From positions 1 through 64,000 of the forward strand of contig NZ_QMHP01000005.1 of the NCBI RefSeq assembly GCF_003313335.1: 64,000 bases of DNA. The letters run 5' to 3'. A program made the position numbers and the translations under genes. The notes under the pieces were generated by a model. That model was not told the DNA's origin and ran no database searches. It saw only the letters and a list, made by a program, of their open reading frames with translations. How positions within the stretch are numbered: position 1 is the stretch's first letter; each line of letters begins with the position of its first letter. Shown piece after piece: positions 52,706-61,705 of this stretch. Source of the stretch: Pedobacter zeaxanthinifaciens (GTDB lineage: Bacteria > Bacteroidota > Bacteroidia > Sphingobacteriales > Sphingobacteriaceae).

Positions 52706-54670
52706 ATGAAGCTACTCTTTTCGTCATTACTACTTGCTGGCTGCCTAACTGCTGCTGCACAAAATACAGTGGTTGCTACAGATGGCATGGTATTTAACCA
52801 AACTGCCAATCATGCGCATAGCGAAATCGCCATTATTCCAGAGCCTGTTACCATCATTAAACAGGAAGGGCATTTCATCCTCCCACAAAATATTTTAATA
52901 CAAGCAACCAAACCTGCAGATTTAAAGCAGACAATCTCTTTTTTACAAGAGCGTTTGAGCGTACCCACTGGCTTTTTTGTGAGTTCAACAGCCACCACAT
53001 CGGCTAATGCCAACATCAAATTGGTAATCAACGACCGAAACGATGCCGTAATTGGTGCAGAGGGTTATCATTTACAAGTTACACCGCAGCAAATTGTAAT
53101 TACAGCCAATAAACCAGCTGGCATTTTTTATGGCGTACAAACGCTGATGCAGTTACTGCCTAAACAAATAGAGAGTAAGGATGAAGTGAAGGAAGAAGTG
53201 AAGTGGCAAATTCCTTGTGTAAACATTACCGACTATCCTAGATTGACTTGGAGAGGTTTAATGTTTGATGTAGCAAGGCATTTTTTCACCAAAGAAGAAG
53301 TAAAGCAATACATTGATGCCATGGTGCGCTATAAATACAATATTTTGCATTTGCACCTAACGGATGATGAAGGTTGGAGGATAGAAATCAAAGGCTATCC
53401 GAAACTAACCGAAGTTGGCGCTTGGAATGTTAAACGTGTGGGCAGTTTTGGAACGTTTATTCCACCTACTGCCGATGAGCCACGCAACTATGGTGGATTT
53501 TACACGCAGGCAGATTTGAAAGAGTTAGTAGCTTATGCCCAGGAACGTTTCGTTAACATTTTACCAGAGGTTGATGTACCAGGACATAGTTTAGCGGCAG
53601 TGGCTTCTTATCCGGAGCTATCTTGCACACCTGAAGCGGTAAATTACAAAGTACGCAGTGGCGAACGCATTATGGATTGGAGCAGAGGCGCCCCTCCCCT
53701 GGCAATGGTAGATAATACGCTTTGTCCGGCTAACGAAAAGGTTTATGAATTTTTAGATACCGTGGTTGCTCAGGTAGCTAGTATTTTCCCTTTTGAATAC
53801 ATGCACATGGGCGGTGATGAAGCGCCTCATAATTTCTGGGAGAAAACCCCACAAATTGCTGAACTCATGAAACGTGAGAACTTAAAAACGATGGCGCAGG
53901 TACAAGGTTATTTTGAACGCCGTTTGGAGAAAATTGTGGCTAAGCATGGTAAACGTTTTATGGCTTGGGACGAAGTGTTGGAAGGTGGCGTTTCGCAAAG
54001 TACAGCAGTAATGAGTTGGAGAGATATGAAATATGGTGTGCAAGCTGCAAAAAATAAACATGAGGTGGTAATGAGCCCCACGCAATATGCCTATTTGGAT
54101 TATATGCAAGCCGATGAAATTACGGAGCCTAAAGTGTACAAAGGTTTACGCTTGAGCAAAACATACGAATTTGATCCTGTTCCTGATGGGGTGGACCCTA
54201 AATACATCAAAGGTGGTCAAGGTAATTTATGGACTGAACAAGTGTACAACATACGCCAAGCCGAATACCAAACTTGGCCACGCGGATTTGCTATTGCTGA
54301 AAGTGTTTGGAGTCCGAAAGAAAAGAAAAACTGGAAAAACTTTTTTGCCCGTACCGAACAGCATTTTGAACGCTTAAATATTGCTGAAACCAAATATGCA
54401 CCAAGTGTTTACGATCCTATTTTTGCGGTGAAACGTACGGCAGATGGCAAGCTATTGGTTACTTTAACTACCGAAGTGGAGGGACTAGATATTTATTATA
54501 GTTTCGATAATTCCTTTCCAGATCATTTTTACCCGAAGTACAACGAACCTTTGGTTGTTCCAGTTGATGCCAACATGCTAAGGGTAATTACCTATCGCGA
54601 TAAAAAGCCTATTGGTAGAATGATGAACATGCCAATTGAAGAATTGAACAAAAGAGCGCCGAAGAAATAA
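52706..54670 (+). CDS. Beta-N-acetylhexosaminidase, GH20
   Basis: A 654-residue secreted enzyme (signal peptide ending TAAAQN). An N-terminal GH20b domain (about 40-175) precedes the barrel: WRGLMFDVARHFFTKEEVKQ, YNILHLHLTDDEGWRIEIKG, ILPEVDVPGHSLAAVASYPEL, HMGGDEAPHNFWEK with the catalytic Asp-Glu pair (371-372), and a final WPRGFAIAESVWSP. A small C-terminal domain with LDIYYSFDNSFPDH (chitobiase/beta-hexosaminidase C-terminal type) follows. It removes terminal GlcNAc/GalNAc from chitooligosaccharides, glycans or muropeptides. Confidence 0.96.
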   Translation: MKLLFSSLLLAGCLTAAAQNTVVATDGMVFNQTANHAHSEIAIIPEPVTIIKQEGHFILPQNILIQATKPADLKQTISFLQERLSVPTGFFVSSTATTSANANIKLVINDRNDAVIGAEGYHLQVTPQQIVITANKPAGIFYGVQTLMQLLPKQIESKDEVKEEVKWQIPCVNITDYPRLTWRGLMFDVARHFFTKEEVKQYIDAMVRYKYNILHLHLTDDEGWRIEIKGYPKLTEVGAWNVKRVGSFGTFIPPTADEPRNYGGFYTQADLKELVAYAQERFVNILPEVDVPGHSLAAVASYPELSCTPEAVNYKVRSGERIMDWSRGAPPLAMVDNTLCPANEKVYEFLDTVVAQVASIFPFEYMHMGGDEAPHNFWEKTPQIAELMKRENLKTMAQVQGYFERRLEKIVAKHGKRFMAWDEVLEGGVSQSTAVMSWRDMKYGVQAAKNKHEVVMSPTQYAYLDYMQADEITEPKVYKGLRLSKTYEFDPVPDGVDPKYIKGGQGNLWTEQVYNIRQAEYQTWPRGFAIAESVWSPKEKKNWKNFFARTEQHFERLNIAETKYAPSVYDPIFAVKRTADGKLLVTLTTEVEGLDIYYSFDNSFPDHFYPKYNEPLVVPVDANMLRVITYRDKKPIGRMMNMPIEELNKRAPKK

Positions 54671-54749
54671 CAACCTGAGTTTAAGTAGCCACATGTAATG
54701 CCTAGTTGCAGCAAAACTCCTGAAATAAACTAAGGTTGAAAGCAATAAA

Positions 54750-54782
54750 AAACTTCGTAAGTTGTTAAAACTTACGAAGTTT
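54750..54782 (-). terminator. Terminator of the AsmA-like gene, ACTTACGAAG family
   Basis: Perfect 14-base arms (54750-54763 and 54769-54782) around GTTAA. On the minus strand the stem is followed by a T run (complement of AATAAAA at 54744-54750). It lies between convergent GH20 and AsmA-like genes. Confidence 0.82.
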
Positions 54783-54806
54783 AATTCATTCTAAAACTTA
54801 ATGTTA

Positions 54807-57401
54807 TTATAGCGTATCTTTCTTCTTTTTGTTAAACAGCCCTTTCAATTTATTACCAATTTCCTGGGTTGCTTTCTCAACAGCTTTCTTCTTTAACGTA
54901 TCAACTTTTTCTTTAGCTTTTGCTTCTAATTCTGCCTTTTTCTCTTCCACTACTTGGTTAACGGCTGCTTTCGCTGCATTACTGGCCGAGCCTTCCCCAG
55001 CGCCATATTTTAGTTTGATACTTGGCTTTAAGAACGTCCCCATCAAATCTGCATTAATTTTAATGGTTTCACCAACCGAAACATTTGTACCAAGTTTACC
55101 GTTCAAGCTGGCTAAAGCTGAATTTGCAAGGTCGTTTGCTTTGGAACCCAACATCGCCCTTGGCACGTTTAATACCAAATCGTAATCCATAGTTTGGTCA
55201 ATACCGTTAGAACCTTGGACATTCATGCTAATTCCTTTCACTTTAATATCAAACGGCGCCACTTTTAGCCTGCCATCCTCAATTCTAAACTTAGTTTTCA
55301 AGTTGTTCACCTCTACGCGTTTCAATTCTGAAACCCCTAAAGTGTTGGCTAATTTATTTACGGGTTCAAAACCATCAACAATTGCCTGAATGATATTCGC
55401 TAAACCTTCGGCATTTAGGGACGAATAAATTGGCATCATCTTATCATCCAAATCAGAGTTGAACTTTAAATTAGTAGAAAAGCTTCCTTTTGCATATTGC
55501 GCAATTGGCGTAAGCAATTTCACCGTATTAAAAGTGTTAAAGGCTTGCTGAATATCCACTTTCTCCATTCCAAAATCAACATCAACTTTTGGTTTTTTAG
55601 GATTTACCGTAGTGTATGAACCATTCATTTTAATAGTTCCGCCCACCATATCTAAGCCCAAATTCTTAAAATAAACTGTTCTGTCTTTCACTTGCAAAGC
55701 ACCCCTAGCATTACTAATATCGTACTTATCGTATTTCACTTTATTAGCCTTTAAAGCCATATTGAAATTGATATTTGCAGGCACTTCAACAATCGCCAAA
55801 GGAACCTCTTCTTTTGATTTACTTTCCTGTACCACATTTGGACCCATCAACTCATTAACATCAATGTAGTTAGACGTAAGGTTGAAATTTCCTTCCAGCA
55901 ATTGATTTTTCTTGAAAACATAGTTCAAATAATTATTCACCGAACCGTTTGCTTGGAAATCACTTCTGCCCAACTTGGCAGTAAGGTTACTCAAAGTGAT
56001 ATTTTTAGGGCTAAAGGTCATTTTGGCAGCAGGTATACTCACCGGCATCGGCACATTTTTTCCCTTGTAAAGGAAGTTGCTAGCCTGCATCTGTCCTGAA
56101 GCTTTAAAATCTTGATATTGACCTTTGTCAACCGAAGATTTCCTACCGGCCGCTTGTACATCAGCCTGAAGGTTTCCAGAAATAGTCATATCCTTCAATG
56201 GAAAAATGGTAGTCAGTTGTTTCAAATCTAAATTTCCTTTTAATGCCATATCCACAAAAGGATCGCTCATTGGATTTTTAACCAACAAACGCCCATCAAG
56301 CGGTGCTTGGCCAAACTCCAAATGAAATGCAGGAATATTCACCACGGTATGATCCAAAACCCCATCTGGATTAGCTACATTGGCTTTTACTTGAATGTTA
56401 TTGATAGCGGAAGGAAATGATGGATACTTGATTTTACCATCCTTAATTGCCAAGTTCAAATTAAAAGTAGGAATTGATTTTTCATTGTAAGTACCCTTAA
56501 CTACACCATCTACACCAAACTTTCCAGTAGCTTGCATATCCTTAAAATTTGCGGCATAAATAGCTGGAATTAAGGATAAAAAGTTCTTTAAATCAGATTG
56601 TTGCGCATCAAATTTCAAGTCCATTACCATATCCGTAGCATTTGGCATCGCTAAATAACCCACGGCCGAAAGTACCAATTCATTCAATTTGATTTTATTT
56701 TCCCCAAAGGTGAACTTCATTTGCTTCATATCCATTTCCAAGGGAAGATTTGCATCCAGCACTACGCCGTTTAAGTATGGAATGCCACCGTATTTAACCG
56801 TCAACTTCTCTATGTCAGACACAGTAGCTAACGTAAATATGTCTTGTGTGAAGTTTCCTTTTCCACTGTGATTCAAATTTTCAGCCTTCAAGTAAAAGTT
56901 TAATGAAGCATCGTCATACGTAATATTGCCTTTTTCTATATTGTATTTTTCCAAAGCAGCTTTAAAACTGGCACTTGCGGTATCAGCTGGTTTTGCCGTA
57001 CTATCAGGCTTCATGATATCCCAATTGGCTTTTCCACTTTTCAGCACTTTAGCTAAAATGGTTGGTTCTTGCAGGCTCACTGCATTAATTTCGTAAGTTT
57101 CGCCCTTAATTACGCTCATTAAATTAAGGTCTAATTGTAGCTGTTTGATATTTGCTAGGGTGTCATTTGCAAAGCTATCAATACCAACTACAGACAAATC
57201 ATTAAGTCTAATGCCCATTTTAGGAAAGGAGCGGATCAAGGTCAGGTCAAAAGCTTTAAAATCTACCTTGGCATTAACTTTTTGGTTAATAACCGATTTT
57301 ACTTTGGCTACAATTTGATCTTTAAATAAGTAGGGAACCGCCGCTGCTGCTACCAATAGTACGGCAAAAACAATGGCGATGGTTAGAAGAATTTTTTTCA
57401 T
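54807..57401 (-). CDS. AsmA family protein
   Basis: An 864-residue protein with one N-terminal membrane anchor (KKILLTIAIVFAVLLVAAAAV) and a long repetitive beta region, as in AsmA/TamB-like proteins thought to bridge membranes or shape lipid supply. AsmA signatures: LIRSFPKMGIRLNDLSVVG near the start and DGRLKVAPFDIKVKGISMNVQGS with MDYDLVLNVPRAMLG near the end. The C-terminus is Lys- and Ala-rich and coiled (KAELEAKAKEKVDTLKKKAVEKA). The ATG at 57401 is fixed by a promoter box overlapping the upstream TTG. Confidence 0.92.
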   Translation of the reverse strand: MKKILLTIAIVFAVLLVAAAAVPYLFKDQIVAKVKSVINQKVNAKVDFKAFDLTLIRSFPKMGIRLNDLSVVGIDSFANDTLANIKQLQLDLNLMSVIKGETYEINAVSLQEPTILAKVLKSGKANWDIMKPDSTAKPADTASASFKAALEKYNIEKGNITYDDASLNFYLKAENLNHSGKGNFTQDIFTLATVSDIEKLTVKYGGIPYLNGVVLDANLPLEMDMKQMKFTFGENKIKLNELVLSAVGYLAMPNATDMVMDLKFDAQQSDLKNFLSLIPAIYAANFKDMQATGKFGVDGVVKGTYNEKSIPTFNLNLAIKDGKIKYPSFPSAINNIQVKANVANPDGVLDHTVVNIPAFHLEFGQAPLDGRLLVKNPMSDPFVDMALKGNLDLKQLTTIFPLKDMTISGNLQADVQAAGRKSSVDKGQYQDFKASGQMQASNFLYKGKNVPMPVSIPAAKMTFSPKNITLSNLTAKLGRSDFQANGSVNNYLNYVFKKNQLLEGNFNLTSNYIDVNELMGPNVVQESKSKEEVPLAIVEVPANINFNMALKANKVKYDKYDISNARGALQVKDRTVYFKNLGLDMVGGTIKMNGSYTTVNPKKPKVDVDFGMEKVDIQQAFNTFNTVKLLTPIAQYAKGSFSTNLKFNSDLDDKMMPIYSSLNAEGLANIIQAIVDGFEPVNKLANTLGVSELKRVEVNNLKTKFRIEDGRLKVAPFDIKVKGISMNVQGSNGIDQTMDYDLVLNVPRAMLGSKANDLANSALASLNGKLGTNVSVGETIKINADLMGTFLKPSIKLKYGAGEGSASNAAKAAVNQVVEEKKAELEAKAKEKVDTLKKKAVEKATQEIGNKLKGLFNKKKKDTL

Positions 57402-57419
57402 GGTGTGTAATTTATTTGG

Positions 57420-57427
57420 CAAAAGTA
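57420..57427 (-). promoter_or_regulatory. -7 element of the AsmA-like gene
   Basis: TACTTTTG on the minus strand, 18 bases before the ATG at 57401. It covers the TTG at 57422 and so decides the start. Confidence 0.5.
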
Positions 57428-57544
57428 TTAATTATTGTTGGTTTATGATTTAGTAAACCGGTTGATACATTGTTTAAAGATGAGAACGAATTATACCGCT
57501 TAAAATGATTTTATTGGCTATTTTTACGGCTTACAACATTAAAT

Positions 57545-59251
57545 ATGCGAAAAATTTTCTTCATTGCATTTATTGCCTTAGCATTCAACACTAGTGCGCA
57601 AACTCAAAAAGAGCAGTATTTTAAATTAACCAGAACAGGCTTTAACGAGAATAATGCCTTTGCTACTACTGCATTTGTGGAACAATTTTTTCGCTTACCT
57701 GGAAACAAAGGTTTTGATGCCAGTATTTACCGTGTTGAAGAAATACTAAAAAAAGCGGGCTTTGTACTGCAAAAAAAGGATGAATTTGAAGCGCCCCTAA
57801 CCTATCGTATCGAAAAAAGAGCGATGAAACGTGAGGCCTGGGAACCCGTTGATGCCAACATCAGCATTGTGGGAGAAAACACGCCGCTACAATCATTCAA
57901 AACCAACAGAAACATGATCCCAATCAACTGTGTATCCACACCTGCCGAAGGGGTTACCGCAGAAGTAGTGTTTGTAAATAAAGCCACTAAAGAAGATTTG
58001 GAAGGAAAAGATTTGAAAGGAAAAATCATCTTTGGCGATATTGCAACACAACGTTTGATCAGTTTAGCGAGCAAATCGGGGGCTATTGGTGCTTTGGGTT
58101 TTGCATTACCAGAATTTAATCAGCCAACAAAACATACCACTTCCATTCAATTTAGTCCGATGCAACCCAATGCCGGCGTTTGGGCTTTATTTCTATCCTA
58201 CGCTTCAAAAGAGAGTTTAAAAGCAGCTTGTTTAAAGGGAAAAGTGGAGTTAAAGGTCAATATCACCACCAAAACTTATCCAAGCGAAGAGCTCACCATT
58301 GTTGCCAATGTTAGAGGTACTGTTAAACCTAATGAACGTTTTGTGTATAGCGCACACGTACAAGAGCCCGGAGCTAACGATAATGCCACAGGCGTGGGCA
58401 CTTTAGCAGAAATGGCTAGATTAACTGCCAAATTAGTAAAAGAGGGCAAGCTAAAGCCGCAGCGAAGCCTTACATTTTTATGGGGCGATGAAATTACATC
58501 TACCCGTAGATACATTACGGAAGATACCGACCGTGCTAAGGGAATTTTATGGGGTATGAGTTTGGATATGGTTGGTGAGGATACTGAAAAAACCGGTGGT
58601 ACTTTCTTGGTAGAAAAAATGCCTGATCCATCGGCTATTTGGACCCGCGGTAACGATAAACACTCCGAGTGGGGAGCTGGAGAAGTAAAAGAAAAAGATT
58701 TATTCCCACATTATTTTAACGATTTTGTATTTGACATCTGCAAAGAACAGGGCAAATTTGCCAACTGGATGGTAAAATTCAATCCATTTGAAGGTGGTAG
58801 CGATCATACGCCGTTTTTACAAAACAAAATCCCAGGTTTATTAATGTGGCATTTTACCGACGTTTTTTACCATACCGACAATGATCGACTGGACAAGGTA
58901 TCCGCTAAAACCATGAAGAATGTTGGCGTAAGCGCTTTAACTGTTGCTTATACCTTAATAACCGCAGATGAAAATACAGCTTCTGCTACCGTGAGCCAAG
59001 TTAAGGAAGATGCTTTGCTACGTTTAAAAACAGAATTTGAATTGAGTAAAGCAGCCATTGCAAGTGGCAAATCTGCCGACGAAGAAAAGCACATTGTCGA
59101 AGTGTGGGGCAAATGGTACGTTGATGCCCTAGCCACCATAGGAAATATGGCCGTAAAACCGCAAACTACACGTGTAGGATCAAGCATTAAGGTGGCTACT
59201 TTGGCAATTGAAAAGCAAACGCAAGATTACATCAATGCGCTTGGCAAGTAG
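57545..59251 (+). CDS. Secreted M28 family metallopeptidase
   Basis: A 568-residue secreted protein (signal peptide ending NTSAQ). A PA-like insert (about 130-240) sits within the M28 domain. Zinc ligands can be placed: His 271 and Asp 279 in YSAHVQEPGANDNATG, Glu 316 in FLWGDEITSTRRY, Asp 341 in MSLDMVGED, and the final His in FYHTDNDRL. All are kept, so it should be an active aminopeptidase-type enzyme. The gene is divergent from the AsmA-like gene and 83 bases ahead of map. Confidence 0.92.
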   Translation: MRKIFFIAFIALAFNTSAQTQKEQYFKLTRTGFNENNAFATTAFVEQFFRLPGNKGFDASIYRVEEILKKAGFVLQKKDEFEAPLTYRIEKRAMKREAWEPVDANISIVGENTPLQSFKTNRNMIPINCVSTPAEGVTAEVVFVNKATKEDLEGKDLKGKIIFGDIATQRLISLASKSGAIGALGFALPEFNQPTKHTTSIQFSPMQPNAGVWALFLSYASKESLKAACLKGKVELKVNITTKTYPSEELTIVANVRGTVKPNERFVYSAHVQEPGANDNATGVGTLAEMARLTAKLVKEGKLKPQRSLTFLWGDEITSTRRYITEDTDRAKGILWGMSLDMVGEDTEKTGGTFLVEKMPDPSAIWTRGNDKHSEWGAGEVKEKDLFPHYFNDFVFDICKEQGKFANWMVKFNPFEGGSDHTPFLQNKIPGLLMWHFTDVFYHTDNDRLDKVSAKTMKNVGVSALTVAYTLITADENTASATVSQVKEDALLRLKTEFELSKAAIASGKSADEEKHIVEVWGKWYVDALATIGNMAVKPQTTRVGSSIKVATLAIEKQTQDYINALGK

Positions 59252-59311
59252 GGTATTGTCTATCCTGAGTCAACATCAACCAAAAACTCAGCATCAGTTA
59301 TTAAGTTAATT

Positions 59312-59319
59312 TACTTTTG
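59312..59319 (+). promoter_or_regulatory. -7 element of map
   Basis: TACTTTTG, 15 bases before the map ATG. No clear -33 element. Confidence 0.45.
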
Positions 59320-59334
59320 TAAAAAAATTAGATC

Positions 59335-60099
59335 ATGTCAATTACCAACGAAACAGAAATGCTAGGAATGCAAAAAGTGAGTGATGCAGTGGCACATACG
59401 CTTAGAGAGATGAGAAATTTTGCAAAAGTTGGCATGAGCACTAAGGAATTAGATGATTTTGGTGGTGAGCTATTAAAGCAGCTCGGGGCTAAATCTGCGC
59501 CGTTTTTAACTTACGGCTTCCCCGGATACACTTGCATTAGCGTAAATAACGAGTTTTGTCATGGCATCCCTTCTGCTACACGCATTTTAAAAGAGGGCGA
59601 TTTAATTAATATAGATGTTTCTGCTGAACTGGATGGTTTTTGGTCAGACAATGGTGGCTCTTTTATTTTGGGGAAAGATCTTCAAGGGCACCAAAAATTA
59701 ATTGACGCCTCAAAAGAGATTCTGCAAAAAGCTATCAGCAATATTAAAGGCGGCGTTAAAGTTGCAGATATTGGCCTTTTGATAGAAACAGAAGCGAAAA
59801 AACGAGGCTACAAAGTGATCAAAAATCTCACTGGTCATGGCGTTGGCCGTAGCTTGCACGAAGAGCCACATGAGATTGCCAACTATCGCGATCGTTTTAA
59901 TTTCACCAGATTTAAGAAAAATTCAGTAGTAGCTATCGAGACTTTCATCTCTACTGCTTCAAACTATGCGGATACTTTGGAAGACGGCTGGACTATGGTA
60001 GGTGATAAAGGTGGTTTTATGGCACAGCATGAGCATACCATTATGGTCACTGGTGGCCAGCCGGTTATTTTAACTAAAAGCAACGGTATTTGGGAATAG
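59335..60099 (+). CDS. map: Methionine aminopeptidase, type I
   Basis: A 254-residue enzyme removing the initiator Met from new proteins. Seen are NNEFCHGIPSATRILKEGDLINIDVSAELDGFWSDNGGSF (first two Asp ligands), KNLTGHGVGRSLHEEP (His), VVAIETFIS (Glu) and MAQHEHTIMVT (Glu): all five metal ligands are in place. The second metal region reads FWSDNGGSF instead of the common YHGDTSRTF, so this is a divergent paralogue-type MetAP; another copy may exist elsewhere, usually near ribosomal genes. Confidence 0.93.
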   Translation: MSITNETEMLGMQKVSDAVAHTLREMRNFAKVGMSTKELDDFGGELLKQLGAKSAPFLTYGFPGYTCISVNNEFCHGIPSATRILKEGDLINIDVSAELDGFWSDNGGSFILGKDLQGHQKLIDASKEILQKAISNIKGGVKVADIGLLIETEAKKRGYKVIKNLTGHGVGRSLHEEPHEIANYRDRFNFTRFKKNSVVAIETFISTASNYADTLEDGWTMVGDKGGFMAQHEHTIMVTGGQPVILTKSNGIWE

Positions 60100-60160
60100 T
60101 TAAGAAGCATTTCCGTAAAGTAAATCAATTCCCGCCGTAACAACCCACAACCCCGTCCAA

Positions 60161-60409
60161 TGAAAACCTCTCGCCCTTTTGGGGAGAGATGCCGAAGGCA
60201 GAGAGGGGTAAACTTCTATTACTCAAATTTACCGAAGTTTACCGTGTTGTTTTAGGTTAATTAACCCTCTCTGTCCTGTGGACATCTCTCCCTGATAGGG
60301 AGAGAATCGCATCGATGTAAGGAAATACGTTTTAAACATCTCTATAAGGAGATTTGAGGGCAAAATAAGCAGCCTAATAGCGATCAAACCAATCCACAAC
60401 CTTTTCCCA
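60161..60409. repeat. Long inverted-repeat unit 1 of tandem array
   Basis: The unit starts GAAAACCTCTCGCCC and contains a left hairpin arm (about 60167-60207) and a right arm (about 60265-60307) that are imperfect reverse complements (…GAGAGATGCCGAAGGC… against …GTCCTGTGGACATCTCTC…). Length is about 249 bases; no gene inside. Confidence 0.85.
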
Positions 60410-60678
60410 TGAAAACCTCTCGCCCCTTTGGGGAGAGATGCCGAAGGCAGAGAGGGGTAAACCTTTAATTACCCGATTTGCCGAAAGTACTGTGTTGTTT
60501 TAGGTTAATTAACCCTCTCTGTCCTGCGGACATCTCTCCCTGATAGGGAGAGAATAGCAACTATTTAAGGAAATACTTTTCAAAGATTTCTCGGCATATT
60601 CAATACCACGATATTAAAAAGCAAGCAAGAATAACATAGCAATGCAACCAATCCACAACAACCCACAACCTTTTCCCA
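60410..60678. repeat. Long inverted-repeat unit 2 of tandem array
   Basis: About 269 bases, near-identical to unit 1 in its hairpin half and to unit 3 in its tail (GCAAGCAAGAATAACATAGC). Confidence 0.85.
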
Positions 60679-60947
60679 TGAAAACCTCTCGCCCCTTTGG
60701 GAGAGATGCCGAAGGCAGAGAGGGGTAAACTTCTATTACCCAAATTTACCGAAAGTACTACCTTGTGTTAAGTTGAATAGACCCTCTCTGTCCTGTGGAC
60801 ATCTCTCCCTGATAGGGAGAGAATAGTAATGATGTAAGGAAATACTTTCAAAGATCTCTCTGCATATTCCGTACCACGACATTAGGTAAGCAAGCAAGAA
60901 TAACATAGCAATCAAACCAGTCCACAACAACCCACAATCCCTATCCA
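60679..60947. repeat. Long inverted-repeat unit 3 of tandem array
   Basis: About 269 bases. Carries the same inverted arms; small differences include loss of one G in GGGGAGAG and changes after TAGGTTAA (here TTAAGTTGAATAGA). Confidence 0.85.
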
Positions 60948-61004
60948 TGAAACCTCTCGCCCTTTGGGGAGAGATGCCGAAGGCAGAGAGGGGTAAACTT
61001 TTAT
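60948..61004. repeat. Partial repeat unit 4
   Basis: Only the left arm (CCTCTCGCCCTTTGGGGAGA onward) and the first bases of GGGTAAACTTTTA remain; the efflux operon promoter begins about 30 bases later. Confidence 0.8.
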
Positions 61005-61032
61005 CATCCTTTTGTAAACGCACAAAAAAATA

Positions 61033-61065
61033 TTTGCAATTTAATCAATCGATTGATTAAATTTG
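61033..61065 (+). promoter_or_regulatory. Efflux operon promoter with TetR operator palindrome
   Basis: TTTG (61033-61036), 21 bases, TAAATTTG (61058-61065) form a Bacteroidota promoter. Between and overlapping them is a perfect 26-base palindrome (61038-61063, centre ATCAATCGATTGAT). A repressor bound there would block the promoter. The following gene encodes a TetR protein, so autoregulation is very likely. Confidence 0.85.
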
Positions 61066-61084
61066 CTGCGTCAAAAAAAACAAG

Positions 61085-61705
61085 ATGGAAAAAACCGATA
61101 AAAAGACTGACATCCTCGTAGCTGCTGAAAAGCTTTTCTGCGAATATGGCTTCGAGGGTACATCTACACGCCAAATTGCAGCTGAATCTGGCGCTAACAT
61201 GGCTATGATCAACTACTATTTCGGTAGTAAAATGGGCGTGTTTAAAGAAATTTTGGAAGAAAGAGTGCTGAGCTTTAAATCTCAGCTCAACCAAATTAAA
61301 GAGGAAAATATTCCTGCCAAAGAGAAACTAATAAAGGTAATTGAAAAATATGCTACCCGTATTTTAAGCAATGCCAACTTTCATAAAATGATGTATCGCG
61401 AACTATCGCTTTCATTACGTCCTGAGGTATTCGATCAAATTAAAGGTGCCATGGGACAAAATCTCATCGTAATAGAAAACATCATTAAAGAAGGGATCGA
61501 ATCTGGAGATTTCAGAGAAGTAGATATCCGAATGACGATTGTTAGCGTGATGGGCACCATTTCGATGGTTACCACCTCTCCTAACAAAATTGCTCCTGAT
61601 AGTACCTACGACCTGAACAAAGACAAAGATCGGAAGATAATTACCGAGAGATTAGTTGCTCACCTGAAAGACATGATTCTAACGCATTTAACACCCAAAA
61701 AATGA
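61085..61705 (+). CDS. TetR family repressor of efflux operon
   Basis: A 206-residue regulator. HTH (about 8-55): ILVAAEKLFCEYGFEGTSTRQIAAESGANMAMINYYFGSK, typical of the TetR/AcrR group, with a C-terminal ligand domain (RELSLSLRPEVFDQIKG). A 26-base palindrome lies in its own promoter. Its stop overlaps the start of the TolC-like gene (ATGA), so the repressor and pump are translated together, a common self-limiting arrangement for drug efflux. Confidence 0.95.
   Translation: MEKTDKKTDILVAAEKLFCEYGFEGTSTRQIAAESGANMAMINYYFGSKMGVFKEILEERVLSFKSQLNQIKEENIPAKEKLIKVIEKYATRILSNANFHKMMYRELSLSLRPEVFDQIKGAMGQNLIVIENIIKEGIESGDFREVDIRMTIVSVMGTISMVTTSPNKIAPDSTYDLNKDKDRKIITERLVAHLKDMILTHLTPKK

Noticed and set aside
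60161-61004. CRISPR array
   Set aside because: Units are 250-270 bases with internal inverted arms and near-identical spacers; no short direct repeats with variable spacers and no cas genes.
60736-61294. Two minus-strand ORFs over the repeat array and the TetR start
   Set aside because: One is made of repeat sequence and the other crosses the operator and the HTH of the TetR gene in antisense.
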